Below, piece by piece: positions 1 through 8,721 of a stretch of DNA of 64,000 nt. The notes beneath the pieces were generated by a model that saw nothing but the letters and a program-made list of their open reading frames with translations, had not been told where the DNA came from and made no database searches. This DNA is from an uncultured Prevotellaceae bacterium (GTDB lineage: Bacteria; Bacteroidota; Bacteroidia; Bacteroidales; Bacteroidaceae): assembly GCA_900318815.1 (NCBI GenBank), contig ONMA01000005.1, forward strand, positions 62,001 through 126,000, read 5' to 3'. Both the position numbers and the translations under genes were made by a program. Each line of letters opens with the position of its first letter. Position 1 is the stretch's first letter.

Positions 1-80
1 TACTCGCGGGTGTAGAGTCCCTGTGCCCCTACGCCCAGCGTTAGTGCCATGAGCACCAGCGCGGTAATAATCCTTTTCAT
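1..80 (-). CDS. N-terminus of a secreted protein (partial)
   Basis: Reading leftward from the ATG at 80 gives MKRIITALVLMALTLGVGAQ followed by a few residues before the window ends. This is a standard Sec signal peptide: two basic residues, a hydrophobic core, and a likely cleavage site after Gly-Ala-Gln. Only 26 codons are visible, so the function cannot be named. A good -33/-7 promoter lies about 55 bases upstream. Confidence 0.6.
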   Translation of the reverse strand, partial: MKRIITALVLMALTLGVGAQGLYTRE

Positions 81-135
81 AACTACATTGTTTTAGCAGA
101 TGCCGTCTTTTCGCGGCGTTAATAAAATGATGTTG

Positions 136-166
136 CAAATTTACGAATAAAAGTGCAGAATGCCAA
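136..166 (-). promoter_or_regulatory. Bacteroidota -33/-7 promoter for the gene starting at 80
   Basis: On the minus strand the -7 box TAAATTTG (136-143) follows a TTG at 164-166 with a 20-base spacer, matching the TTG-N19-21-TAnnTTTG pattern of the Bacteroidota primary sigma factor. Confidence 0.5.
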
Positions 167-185
167 GAGATTTGTTTCCGAAAAA

Positions 186-216
186 TTGGTCAGCACGGAT
201 TTTCTTAGTAATTTTG
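186..216 (+). promoter_or_regulatory. Bacteroidota -33/-7 promoter for the aminotransferase
   Basis: TTG at 186-188, a 20-base spacer, then TAATTTTG at 209-216. The start codon is 26 bases downstream. This divergent promoter pair shares the 80-243 gap with the minus-strand secreted protein. Confidence 0.55.
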
Positions 217-242
217 CATGCAGTTAATTAACGAAAAAGACA

Positions 243-1559
243 ATGAAACCAACACCCATTAAGAAAGAGATTGTCGACGGGCTGATTGCCCAGATGGGCA
301 TTCAGGACTTTGCCAAGGCAACAATCCGTGAAGTGAAACAGGTGGCCGCTATGGCCGAGAAGCAGAGTGGAGTGGAGTATATCAAGATGGAGATGGGCAT
401 CCCCGGACTGCCTGCCGCACAGGTGGGCGTCGATGCACAGGTCAAGGCCCTGCAGGACGGCATCGCCCATTCCTATCCCGACATCCAGGGCTACCCCGAA
501 CTGAAACGGCAGGCATCGCGCTTTGTCAAGGCCTTTATCAACGTGGACATCCAGCCCGAGGGCTGCGTGCCCGTCACAGGCTCCATGCAGGGCACCTTCG
601 CTTCCTTCCTCACCTGTTCGCAGGCCGACCATCGCAAGGACACGGTACTTTTCATCGACCCGGGCTTCCCCGTGCAGAAGATGCAGCTGCAGGTGCAGGG
701 CGTGAAGTACAAGACCTTCGACGTCTACGACTACCGTGGCGAGCGGCTCCGCGAGAAGTTGGAGAGCTACCTCCGCGAGGGCAACATCTGTGCCATCGTC
801 TACTCCAACCCCAACAACCCGTCATGGATTTGCTTCAACGACGACGAGCTGCGCATCATCGGCTCCTTAGCCACCCAGTACGATGTCATCATCATGGAAG
901 ATCTGGCCTACTTTGCCATGGACTTCCGCCAGGACCTCAGCGTGCCCTTCCAGCCGCCCTATCAGCCATCGGTGGCCCACTACACCGACAACTACATGCT
1001 GCTCATCTCTGGCTCCAAGGCGTTCAGCTATGCCGGTGAGCGCATCGGTGTGGTGTGCATCGGCGACAAGCTCTTCCATCGCCACTTTCCCGACCTAGCC
1101 AGTCGCTACGAGGGACTGCCCTTCGGCCTCGTGTTCTCTACCCGCATGCTCTACGCCCTCAGTAGTGGCACCAGCCATTCGGCCCAGTATGCATTAGCTG
1201 CGCTGTTCCGTGCGGCTTGCGACGGCGAATACCGTTTCCGCGACGACATCAAGGTCTACGGCGAGCGGGCCCACAAGCTGAAGGAAATCTTCCTGCGCCA
1301 TAACTTCTACGTGGTCTACGACAAAGACCTGGACAAGCCGATAGCCGACGGCTTCTATTTCACCATCGGCTATCCTGGCATGACCAGCGGCCAGCTGGCT
1401 CGCGAACTCATGTACTACGGTGTCTCAGCCATCTGCCTCATCACCACCGGCTCCCATCAGGAAGGTCTCCGCGTCTGCACCTCGTTCATCGAGGATCACC
1501 AGTACGAGCAGTTAGAGGAACGCATGGCCATCTTCGCAGACAACAATCCTGTTAAGTGA
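243..1559 (+). CDS. PLP-dependent class I/II aminotransferase
   Basis: This 438-residue protein has the fold-type I aminotransferase layout. The motif SNPNNPSW at about 188-195 is the conserved Asn-Pro substrate loop. Asp220 in IIMEDLAYF would bind the pyridine nitrogen of PLP. Lys259 in SGSKAFSYAGERIG is the expected Schiff-base lysine, followed by the conserved arginine of the phosphate site. The C-terminal motif GLRVCTSF contains the likely carboxylate-binding arginine. It probably transfers an amino group between an amino acid and a 2-oxo acid in the cytoplasm, but the substrate cannot be read from sequence. It is monocistronic and ends just before a long hairpin repeat that separates it from a convergent pseudogene. 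Confidence 0.85.
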   Translation: MKPTPIKKEIVDGLIAQMGIQDFAKATIREVKQVAAMAEKQSGVEYIKMEMGIPGLPAAQVGVDAQVKALQDGIAHSYPDIQGYPELKRQASRFVKAFINVDIQPEGCVPVTGSMQGTFASFLTCSQADHRKDTVLFIDPGFPVQKMQLQVQGVKYKTFDVYDYRGERLREKLESYLREGNICAIVYSNPNNPSWICFNDDELRIIGSLATQYDVIIMEDLAYFAMDFRQDLSVPFQPPYQPSVAHYTDNYMLLISGSKAFSYAGERIGVVCIGDKLFHRHFPDLASRYEGLPFGLVFSTRMLYALSSGTSHSAQYALAALFRAACDGEYRFRDDIKVYGERAHKLKEIFLRHNFYVVYDKDLDKPIADGFYFTIGYPGMTSGQLARELMYYGVSAICLITTGSHQEGLRVCTSFIEDHQYEQLEERMAIFADNNPVK

Positions 1560-1561
1560 GT

Positions 1562-1673
1562 GAAGAATGAAGAATGAAGAGTGAAGAGTGAAGAATTTGC
1601 TACCGCAGCAGGCAACGAATAATCTGGCGCGGTAGCAAATTCTTCACTCTTCATTCTTCACTCTTCACTCTTC
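1562..1673. repeat. Hairpin repeat family A, copy 1
   Basis: Two 45-base arms (1562-1606 and 1629-1673) are near-perfect inverted repeats around a 22-base loop. The inner 26 bases, which include GCGGTAGCAAATTCTTC, pair exactly, and the outer parts are made of GAAGAATGAAGAGT-like seven-base units. It lies between two convergent genes, so it could act as a bidirectional terminator. A second full copy is at 31846-31975 and a partial copy sits inside the giant gene at 24766-24802. Confidence 0.85.
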
Positions 1674-1704
1674 TTTCTTTGTCATAGCTGTGTCCTCCTT
1701 TACT

Positions 1705-4315
1705 TTACTTAATCACGACCTTTTTATCATTCACAATGTAGAGACCCTTAGTGGGCTGGCTGACGCGGCGGCCTTGAAGGTCGTACACCTCGCCGTTACC
1801 GCAGTTGCTTACGCTCACGTTGTCGATACCCGTTGCCTCGCCTGAGAGGAGGAACTCGCGGGTCTCAGTACCATTGTATACCAGGTAGGCTTTGTTGGCA
1901 CCGATAGTTCCTTCGGCTTTCAACTTGTAGAAGCCTATGCCAGCCGACTTCTTGTTCAGTACGTAGGCGTTGCCGGGGTTCGCGATGGCGGTCATCGTGC
2001 CTTGCAGGCTGTTGCCGTCGTAGTTATCATCGCTGGCCGAAGCATTCACGGTCATGCTGATGCTGTTTGAATTACTCTTCAGCACCATGCCTTGGCCTTT
2101 GGTCACGATGCCGTCAGCAATTTCGGTCATCGTTATTGCTGAACCACTAAGGTTGACCTTGAACACCTGCGTTTCTTCGGATACGACCTTCACGTTGTAA
2201 TCATAATTATAGATGTTGCCCAGTACTCGTCCGTATCTCCCTCGTTGGCAGTCAATGATACAGAGGGGGTGCTGGTGTAATAGGTCGTGGAGCTACCGGA
2301 AGACCAAGTGAATTTTACCTCATCCATCCACAAGGCACCGCTGTTAGAGCGCAAACCGATATATTCGTAATCACCGCTAATGGTTAAATCCTCGTTTGTT
2401 GAACACTGAATGGAACCCAACTTAGTTCCTTGAGTACTGGTGCTATACAAATCTGAAGCAGCAGAATAAGCTGAGTTCTTTCCATAAACGTCAACTATAC
2501 GGGCACCATCAGTACTGCTGTTCCAAGTAATAGATACCTTCTTAACCTTTCCGCCTGAAGCCGTTGTTATAATGCCACTATTGTTGTTGTTCGCACGCAA
2601 CTGGATAGCGTCATTGCCACCAGCACTATTGCCTGCATAGACAGCAGGCGATGTTGCAGTCTTGCCAGACCAAGTACTATAATTTGTACCCGTAATACCT
2701 GTCAACTCGCGGTTCAACACGTCAACAACTTCTGTAACACCACCTTCTGTCATTGTATAAACAGGATAGAGCGTAATGTCGGCGGTAGGATAGTATTCGC
2801 CTTCTTCAAAAATTACGGGCTCGTCCGTCGTCTCTGTGGCCATGTTGGTTTCGCTCCAACCAGCAAACTTGTAACTGCCAATGTCCGAGCGAGAAGGCAG
2901 GATAACACCGGCACCGCCAGCAGCCTCCGTCAGCGTACTGTTGTCATCGCCAAGGGTCACGGTGTAGGGCAGAGGCACATACTCCACCTGTATCTCAACG
3001 TCGTAGTTGGGCATGGTGAAGGTGTAGTTGTTGCCCGTGTTGCTGACGGCGATGTCAGTGGAGACGAGGTTGTTGTAGTGTACTTCGACCTGCGAGACTT
3101 GTACATAAAAATCAGATATTGATAATGTGACACTCGTAGCATTGACGTCCGAGACGGTGATGGTGCCGCCGCCGTTGCTCACTGTGCATGTGCCGGACGT
3201 GGCGGAAACCATTCCTGAGTTATGAGGGTAGTTCGCGATAGTCAGCACCATGCTTGTGATGTTCCTGCCGTTGGTGGTACTGATGGTCATAGTTTCATTT
3301 TCATTATTTCCATTATATATCCAAGCTCCATCTTCTCTTCCATTGCCTGGATAAGAGACTGTAATGCTGACGTTATCGCCCGTGAAGGTTGATATGCCTG
3401 AGCCGGTCGCAATGGTTTCCGTTAATGGCTGATTCTTCAGCAGCTCGAAAGACTTCACATTACGGCTTCCATTGTAGCTGACGGTGATTTCTGTGCCAGC
3501 CGTGGCCGAAGTGGGGCTTATGGTCCAGTCAGAGTCGTCGGTACCCATGACGAAGCTGATGTTTTTGTAGTTCGGGGTGACGTTGACGGTACACGTGGCT
3601 GTCTGGTCATCGCTGGTGTCATCGGTGCCGTTGGTAGCCGTAGCGGTGATGGTGCATGAGCCTGTGGCTACGGGGGTTACCAAGCCGTCATCGGATACGG
3701 TAGCCACCTCCTCGTTGCTCGATGTCCACGTCACGGTCTTGTCGGTGGCGTCGTTGGGGCTGACAGTAGCCGTCAGCTGCAACGGTTCGCCCTCCATAAT
3801 CAACGTGGCAGTTTCCTGCGAGAGCGTAACGTCAGTAACATCTACCTTAGCAGCAGGGGTATCAGAATAGGTAATAACAATAGAACTGAAATAGCTGGCT
3901 CCTGAAACTTTCAGCTGAAAATATGTGTCTCCAGCAAGAGCATTATATGTGCCGCCAGTTGTACCCGTCTGAACGTTAGCTGTTGGTTTTTCTGAAGTGC
4001 CAGTGGTAATAGTGTATGTTTTATTGCCGCTAGCAACGTTTACTTGTATAGACTTAAGACCTGTAATAGCTGTTGTGTTATACAGAATACCACTTCCTTT
4101 GGATGAATTCATTTGGATAGTGTTTCCATTCCCCTTATAACCTTGATTAACAGTAAAATCTATACCATCTACAGTGGCAGTCTTTACTTTATAACTAGTT
4201 TCAAGACCAAATGAGCTATAAGTAGCGTAATAGTCTTGTCCTCGGCCCACATTGTTCCGCTTCCCACTATGAGGGCGCATAGCAGGAGCCATGTTTTAAG
4301 TAAATTTCTTTTCAT
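1705..4315 (-). pseudogene. Frameshifted T9SS-type surface protein with Big2 domain
   Basis: The real start is probably the ATG at 4315, which opens MKRNLLKTWLLLCALIVGSG, a clear signal peptide. That frame stops after about 40 codons, and the rest of the protein continues in another frame from about 4235, so one frameshift lies near 4230-4240. A second frameshift near 2218-2224 joins the long middle part (to a stop at 2190) to a C-terminal reading frame running to 1705. The middle part has a bacterial Ig-like Big2 domain (LTATVSPNDATDKTVTWTSS region) and several beta-rich repeats. The last segment ends in VYDLQGRRVSQPTKGLYIVN and KKVVIK, a T9SS sorting tail. Repaired, it would be an exported surface protein of roughly 860-870 residues. 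True decay, phase variation and sequencing error are all possible. Confidence 0.7.
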
Positions 4316-4364
4316 ATTCTTGTATATTTTTTGTTGTTAGTAACTTCTATTTATTCGTTAATGG

Positions 4365-4482
4365 TGCGCAGCCTCTCCCCTCCCTTGTAGGGTTGGGGTT
4401 GGGGTCAGTATCTTCTTCGATAACAGGACATTACAGACCCCACCCCTGCCCCTCCCCTTGAGGGGAGGGGAGTGGCTGCGCA
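4365..4482. repeat. GC-rich inverted repeat (family G)
   Basis: The outer arms start with TGCGCAGCC and its complement, then run through C-rich and G-rich blocks ending at GGGGTC and its complement. Pairing is imperfect inside. The same C-rich style (CCCTCCCaaGGAGGGGG) appears inside uvrA at about 37128-37154. Confidence 0.65.
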
Positions 4483-4680
4483 TAGTTTTAGCATTTTATA
4501 GAACATATCTTAAATATGTTCTTGTCATGCACTTGTTTTTTCTTGTTTTTCTGGTTTTATTTTGTTTTTCTTAAAGACGCGAAGCGTACTCACGGATGCC
4601 CCTCTTGGCGACCCCCTCTAATAGTGTTTATCTCGAAAAAGGGTGACAGGCTAACAGGGGAAGTAAGCCAGACGTAGTTA

Positions 4681-4761
4681 AATTCTCGAGAGAATTGAGC
4701 AGTAAGTATGCTGTTTGGCAAAGGTAAAGATATACTTTACGCCTCAATTCTCTCGAGAATT
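4681..4761. repeat. Inverted repeat with CTCGAG core
   Basis: AATTCTCGAGAGAATTGAG at 4681-4699 is repeated as its exact complement at 4743-4761, with about 43 bases between. It could form a stem-loop or be a protein-binding site. Confidence 0.65.
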
Positions 4762-4936
4762 GCACGGAAGGCGTGATTCCTGTCACCCTTCTGTCACCCT
4801 TGTCATCCTCGAAAAAGGGTGCAAACGCCCTGTTTATCGGCATTCTGTCACCCTGTCACCTTTTTTTTAAAAAAATCATAGTATGTAAATTTCCGACCTA
4901 CGGCGCATCAATGAACCGATGATGATTCTTCTCGTA

Positions 4937-6061
4937 TCAGCAGTTCTGCTGCATCCACAGGGCGAGGAAGGGGTCATAGACCATATAAGTGCCTTTGTCG
5001 GAGGTGATGAGGTCTTTGTCGAGCAGGGCACGGACGGCAGCGGTAATCACGCTGACGGTCTGTAGGTGGTGCTTCTTGATAAAGGGCTTACCCGTGATGG
5101 CCTTGGCTTTGCCTTCGCGGGCAATAGCGATGAATACCTCTCGTTGTTTCTCAGGTATCTTGTCAATCAGGTCGGCGTATGTCTCTGTAAACATGTCAAG
5201 TATGTATTCCACGGCACCGTCAACCATCTCTACAGTACAACACTGCCCAGGCAAGGTTTTTAGGAATAGCACGTTCATCACCCTTTGCAGGCAGGAGGTG
5301 ACGGCATAGAAACGCCTATATACTTCATTCACCACCTCTGCGTCAATATCCTTTCCCTGCTTCTGAAACTGCATCTGGGCAAATTCCGTATATTTCTCCA
5401 CAGAGATAGGACGCAGATTCATAATCAATACCGACTGATAGAACGGTCTCGATGGGGAAGTAAAGATCTCGCCCATCAGATGACGCTTAGAACCAGAGAA
5501 GATAAAGGTGGCGTTGATGCACTTCTGGATATAGGTGCGTAGCGTGGCCTCCATATTGGGCGAGTCCGTATATCTGGTAATTTGCTGAAACTCGTCGATA
5601 GCTACCATGCATGGCTTGTCGGCCTTGCCAAGATATACGAATATCTCGTCGAGCGTTGTAGCGGGATAGTCAATGTCGCCAAGGCCGAGACTCCAAGTAG
5701 GGAAGTTGTTGGCATCGTAGGTGATTTCAGAGCGTAGCGAACGGAGTACGCTCAGGAAGCCCTCCCATACAGCCTTGCCTTTCGGCTTCAGCTCGTCGAG
5801 GATGGCGCGTCCGAACACGTTGACAAAGTCGCGCAGACTTGTCGTGGCATAGATGTCAATATGGAACGTGTAGTATCTTTCCTTGATTTCCGGCTGTTGG
5901 AAACAATGGTGTATGAGATCTGTCTTGCCTACGCGGCGAGGCGAGATCAGCGCCATATTGTTCCCGTTGGTGGTCAGTTCCACCAACTGCTGTGTTTCTT
6001 TCACTCTGTCGCAGAAATAATCTGGTCCAGCATATCCTTTTGTTACGAACGGATTCTCCAT
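4937..6061 (-). CDS. Archaeal-type AAA ATPase, paralogue 1
   Basis: This 374-residue protein has the P-loop SPRRVGKT at 40-47 and a Walker B motif MVAIDEF at 152-158, the signature of the archaeal-ATPase (ATPase_2) branch of the STAND/AAA group. The N-terminus MENPFVTKGYAG and the C-terminal part ending MVYDPFLALWMQQN, which resembles a winged helix, are shared with the paralogue at 7454-8578. No membrane segment or signal is seen, so it is probably cytoplasmic. The role of these proteins in Bacteroidota is not established. It has its own -7 box and a perfect 20-base palindrome upstream. Confidence 0.8.
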   Translation of the reverse strand: MENPFVTKGYAGPDYFCDRVKETQQLVELTTNGNNMALISPRRVGKTDLIHHCFQQPEIKERYYTFHIDIYATTSLRDFVNVFGRAILDELKPKGKAVWEGFLSVLRSLRSEITYDANNFPTWSLGLGDIDYPATTLDEIFVYLGKADKPCMVAIDEFQQITRYTDSPNMEATLRTYIQKCINATFIFSGSKRHLMGEIFTSPSRPFYQSVLIMNLRPISVEKYTEFAQMQFQKQGKDIDAEVVNEVYRRFYAVTSCLQRVMNVLFLKTLPGQCCTVEMVDGAVEYILDMFTETYADLIDKIPEKQREVFIAIAREGKAKAITGKPFIKKHHLQTVSVITAAVRALLDKDLITSDKGTYMVYDPFLALWMQQNC

Positions 6062-6080
6062 ATCTCCTTGATTTTTAGTG

Positions 6081-6088
6081 CAAAGATA
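6081..6088 (-). promoter_or_regulatory. -7 promoter box for ATPase paralogue 1
   Basis: Minus-strand TATCTTTG lies 19 bases before the start codon at 6061. No TTG is seen at the usual -33 distance. Confidence 0.4.
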
Positions 6089-6102
6089 GGATTTTTATCG
6101 CA

Positions 6103-6122
6103 ATTATCCTAATTAGGATAAT
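6103..6122. promoter_or_regulatory. Perfect 20-base palindrome, possible operator
   Basis: ATTATCCTAATTAGGATAAT reads the same on both strands. A further half-site, TAGGATAAT, follows at about 6129-6137. The palindrome sits where the upstream part of the ATPase 1 promoter would be, so a dimeric regulator is plausible. Confidence 0.55.
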
Positions 6123-6217
6123 CCTATTTAGGATAATTTATCATTTTGAACGGTTTACCATCCTCCCTCCGTCCCCTTTCTCGTCTACCCGAAGCCTGCT
6201 GCTCGTCAGGCAGTAAT

Positions 6218-7273
6218 TTAGCTGTTCAGTTGTATCCACCGCTTGAAGAAGGGATCCTCTATGGCGTAGGCATCTGTACGGATGACGTAGCCCGTTTTCA
6301 TCAGGCGCTTGATGCTGCTGAAGAGCGTGCTTGTGGGAAGGGTGGCCGACTGTAGTGGCGACTGTCCGCGGCTCAGCGTCTGCATGATTCGTTTGTCGGT
6401 GCGATTGAAGTTTATCCACAGACGCTCAAAGTCAAGGTCGTGGGCTTGCGTCAGCCGTGTTATTGCCGACTCAACGATGTTGTCTTCCATGTGCTCGTAT
6501 GTCATCAGTTCCCATACCTGTGAGGCCAACTGCTGTGTGTAATAAGGATGGCACGAGGTGAATTGCAGGATGTCGGCAGTAACATCCTCACGCTGCGAGG
6601 GCAACCGCTGTATGATATAGTCGTGAAATTCGCTGTACGGAATCTTGGCCAGTCGCATCAGTTTGCCGAAATGATAGAATGGTGATTTCTTCCGCTCAAA
6701 GATTTCCTCCATCATCGACTCCTGACTGCCTAAGAAAATATAGTTCAGGTTCTGTTGCAACTGCATAATGGCCCTTAGCTGTTTGTCCAGTCCTTTCTCC
6801 AGAGTAGTTACTTCCTGAAATTCATCGAGGGCAACGATAAGCCGACGCTCCTGAGTGCTGACACGACTGAGAAGTGACAGCACATCTTCTAACAGGACAC
6901 GCGAGTCTGTCATCGGTTGAAAAGCCACATCTATACTGTCGGTCATTGGGTTGGTCGATATGGTGGGAACTATTCTGAAACTTCTCATCAGATGTTTCAG
7001 GTGTTCCCATTTATAGAGTTTGAAAGTCTCCTTCAGTAGTTTAGTAGCCAGATCCTGTGTGCTGATTACTTGCTGCAGGTTCACCGTCAGGAAAGGGCGT
7101 CCAGTCTGCTTCATAGCCTTCATCACCAGGCTTGACTTGCCGAAACGGCGTGGACTGATCAAGACCAGGTGGTTCTCACTGTTCATCGTCCGGACGATTT
7201 CCTGTAGTTCCTGTTGCCTGTTAGTAAAGAACTCGTTATCTACGATTGTGCCGTATTTAAAAGGGTTTTTCAT
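6218..7273 (-). CDS. Archaeal-type AAA ATPase, paralogue 2
   Basis: At 351 residues this is a more distant member of the same family. It keeps the start MKNPF, has the P-loop SPRRFGKS at 40-47 and the Walker B motif LIVALDEF at 145-152. A sensor-like segment (IFLGSQESMMEEIF) follows, and the C-terminal third looks like a winged-helix module ending AYAIEDPFFKRWIQLNS. The protein is predicted to be cytoplasmic. Its own promoter and a tandem 15-base repeat in the leader suggest separate control from its neighbours. The physiological role is unknown. Confidence 0.8.
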   Translation of the reverse strand: MKNPFKYGTIVDNEFFTNRQQELQEIVRTMNSENHLVLISPRRFGKSSLVMKAMKQTGRPFLTVNLQQVISTQDLATKLLKETFKLYKWEHLKHLMRSFRIVPTISTNPMTDSIDVAFQPMTDSRVLLEDVLSLLSRVSTQERRLIVALDEFQEVTTLEKGLDKQLRAIMQLQQNLNYIFLGSQESMMEEIFERKKSPFYHFGKLMRLAKIPYSEFHDYIIQRLPSQREDVTADILQFTSCHPYYTQQLASQVWELMTYEHMEDNIVESAITRLTQAHDLDFERLWINFNRTDKRIMQTLSRGQSPLQSATLPTSTLFSSIKRLMKTGYVIRTDAYAIEDPFFKRWIQLNS

Positions 7274-7274
7274 A

Positions 7275-7304
7275 TTGCGAAATTTTTCGTTGCGAAATTT
7301 TTCG
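7275..7304. promoter_or_regulatory. Tandem 15-base repeat in the ATPase 2 leader
   Basis: TTGCGAAATTTTTCG occurs twice head to tail (7275-7289, 7290-7304), between the -7 box and the start codon. The position fits an operator or an mRNA leader element. Confidence 0.55.
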
Positions 7305-7335
7305 CAAAGATACGGTGTTTACCTTAAACCACCAA
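7305..7335 (-). promoter_or_regulatory. -33/-7 promoter for ATPase paralogue 2
   Basis: On the minus strand, TTG at 7333-7335, 20 bases, then TATCTTTG at 7305-7312, the full Bacteroidota spacing. Confidence 0.55.
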
Positions 7336-7383
7336 ATAATCTTCTCTCTTTTTTATTCCAGATAATGCTTTTTCGTGCTGTTG

Positions 7384-7416
7384 CGATTGAAAGACGCTTT
7401 CAGTGTCTTTCAATCG
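7384..7416. terminator. Hairpin between ATPases 3 and 2
   Basis: CGATTGAAAGAC (7384-7395) pairs exactly with its complement at 7405-7416 across a 9-base loop. No U-run follows, so it may be a rho-independent-like pause or an mRNA stabiliser rather than a strong terminator. Confidence 0.4.
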
Positions 7417-7453
7417 TATAGCACGATGTTTTTTTGACGTTGTCGGTCGTCTT

Positions 7454-8578
7454 TCACTTCTGCGCCAGCAACCACATAGTGAAGAATTTGTCATAGACCT
7501 CGTAGGTGCCTAATGTGGTGGTGACGAAATTTTTCTCTAACAGGCCCTTGATGGCCGATTGGACACTACTGCTGCTCGTCAGGCGGTATTTCTTGACAAA
7601 GGCGGAGGAGGTAAGGTTCTGAGCCTTGCCTTCCTTGGCAATGGCAATGAGTAGCTCCTTTTGCTTGGGGGGCAGTTGGAAGAGCATGGACTGGTAGTTG
7701 AATTCGTTGGCCCGCAGGATGTTGGTGATGGCAGGCTCCAGCATTTCCGTGTCGCAGATGGCTTTTGGGGGAGTGAGCGAGAAAAACTCGTTCATTACTC
7801 GTTGAACGTACCAGGTCACTCCCTCAAAACGCTGGTAGACCTCGGTGATGACAGTCGGTGAGATTCTTTTGTCGGCATTCTCGAAATGGCCTTGCGCAAA
7901 CTGAGCATATTTCTCTATCGGGATGCAGCCGATGGTCATCATTGAGGTACTCTGATAGAATGGGCGTGACGGACTGAGGAAAATCTCGGCCATCATGGAA
8001 CGCTGCGAGCCGGAGAAGATGAACTGTGCGTTGCGGCAGCGCTGGATGTAGGTGCGCAGTAGTGCCTCGACACGATTGTCCGGATAGTTGGCTATGTTCT
8101 GAAATTCGTCGATGGCCACGATACATGGCTTGTCGGCAGCATTGATGTATTCGAATATCTCGTCTAAAGTGGTGTGTGGCAGACGGATATCGCCCATCTC
8201 CACATTCCACGAAGGGGTACCCGTTGCGTCGAAGGTGACACCTGTGCGCAGGGATGAAAGGAAACTGACAAAACGCTGCATGACCTTGGTGCCTCTTGGC
8301 CGTAGCGATGCCAACATAGATGCTCCCATCGCCATGACCATCTCTTCAAGGCTCTTGGTGGCATAGATATCTATCAGGAAGGTGTAGTACTGCCTACTGA
8401 TGTCTTTCTGGTGAAACAGGTTCTCTATCAGTCCCGTCTTGCCGATGCGGCGTGGAGCAATCAGGGCCACGTTGTTACCGTTTGTCACTAAGCGTTTCAG
8501 TTCGGCAGTCTCTTCCTTGCGGTCACAGAAATATTTCTCCGATTCGTAGCCGTAAAGTATAAAAGGGTTGTTGATCAT
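7454..8578 (-). CDS. Archaeal-type AAA ATPase, paralogue 3
   Basis: This 374-residue protein is the same length as paralogue 1 and clearly its close relative: MINNPFILYGYESEKYFCDR aligns with the paralogue 1 start, and the two share the TTLDEIF and GSxR segments. The P-loop APRRIGKT is at 41-48 and Walker B CIVAIDEF at 152-159. The C-terminus (GTYEVYDKFFTMWLLAQK) matches the winged-helix end of paralogue 1. Predicted cytoplasmic, function unknown. The three copies look like an expansion by local duplication followed by divergence of the middle copy. Confidence 0.8.
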   Translation of the reverse strand: MINNPFILYGYESEKYFCDRKEETAELKRLVTNGNNVALIAPRRIGKTGLIENLFHQKDISRQYYTFLIDIYATKSLEEMVMAMGASMLASLRPRGTKVMQRFVSFLSSLRTGVTFDATGTPSWNVEMGDIRLPHTTLDEIFEYINAADKPCIVAIDEFQNIANYPDNRVEALLRTYIQRCRNAQFIFSGSQRSMMAEIFLSPSRPFYQSTSMMTIGCIPIEKYAQFAQGHFENADKRISPTVITEVYQRFEGVTWYVQRVMNEFFSLTPPKAICDTEMLEPAITNILRANEFNYQSMLFQLPPKQKELLIAIAKEGKAQNLTSSAFVKKYRLTSSSSVQSAIKGLLEKNFVTTTLGTYEVYDKFFTMWLLAQK

Positions 8579-8600
8579 ACCTCATTTGTTTTTATGGCTA

Positions 8601-8643
8601 CAAAGATAATTATTATCTTTCAATTATCATACTATAATAATTG
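8601..8643 (-). promoter_or_regulatory. -7 box and AT-rich dyads for ATPase paralogue 3
   Basis: Minus-strand TATCTTTG at 8601-8608 lies 22 bases from the start codon. It overlaps a dyad AAGATAA-TTA-TTATCTT at 8603-8619, and CAATTAT ... ATAATTG dyads follow at 8621-8643. The overlap with the -7 box suggests a repressor site. Confidence 0.45.
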
Positions 8644-8721
8644 TCTTATAATAATCTTTAACGGAATGACCATCACATTATCATTGATGTGTACATGGAA
8701 CTATTCGGCTTCGCCAAGATA

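Larger units (their letters stand above)
4316..4936. other. Repeat-rich intergenic region
   Basis: About 620 bases with no convincing gene. It holds a G/C-skewed inverted repeat (4365-4482), a 19-base inverted repeat centred on CTCGAG (4681-4761), and several copies of CTGTCACCCTT between about 4786 and 4860. A 71-codon minus-strand reading frame here is built from these repeats and has no recognisable domain. Confidence 0.6.

Noticed and set aside
4628-4843. A 71-residue minus-strand protein
   Set aside because: It is translated from the CTGTCACCCTT and CTCGAG repeats, with no promoter, signal or domain.
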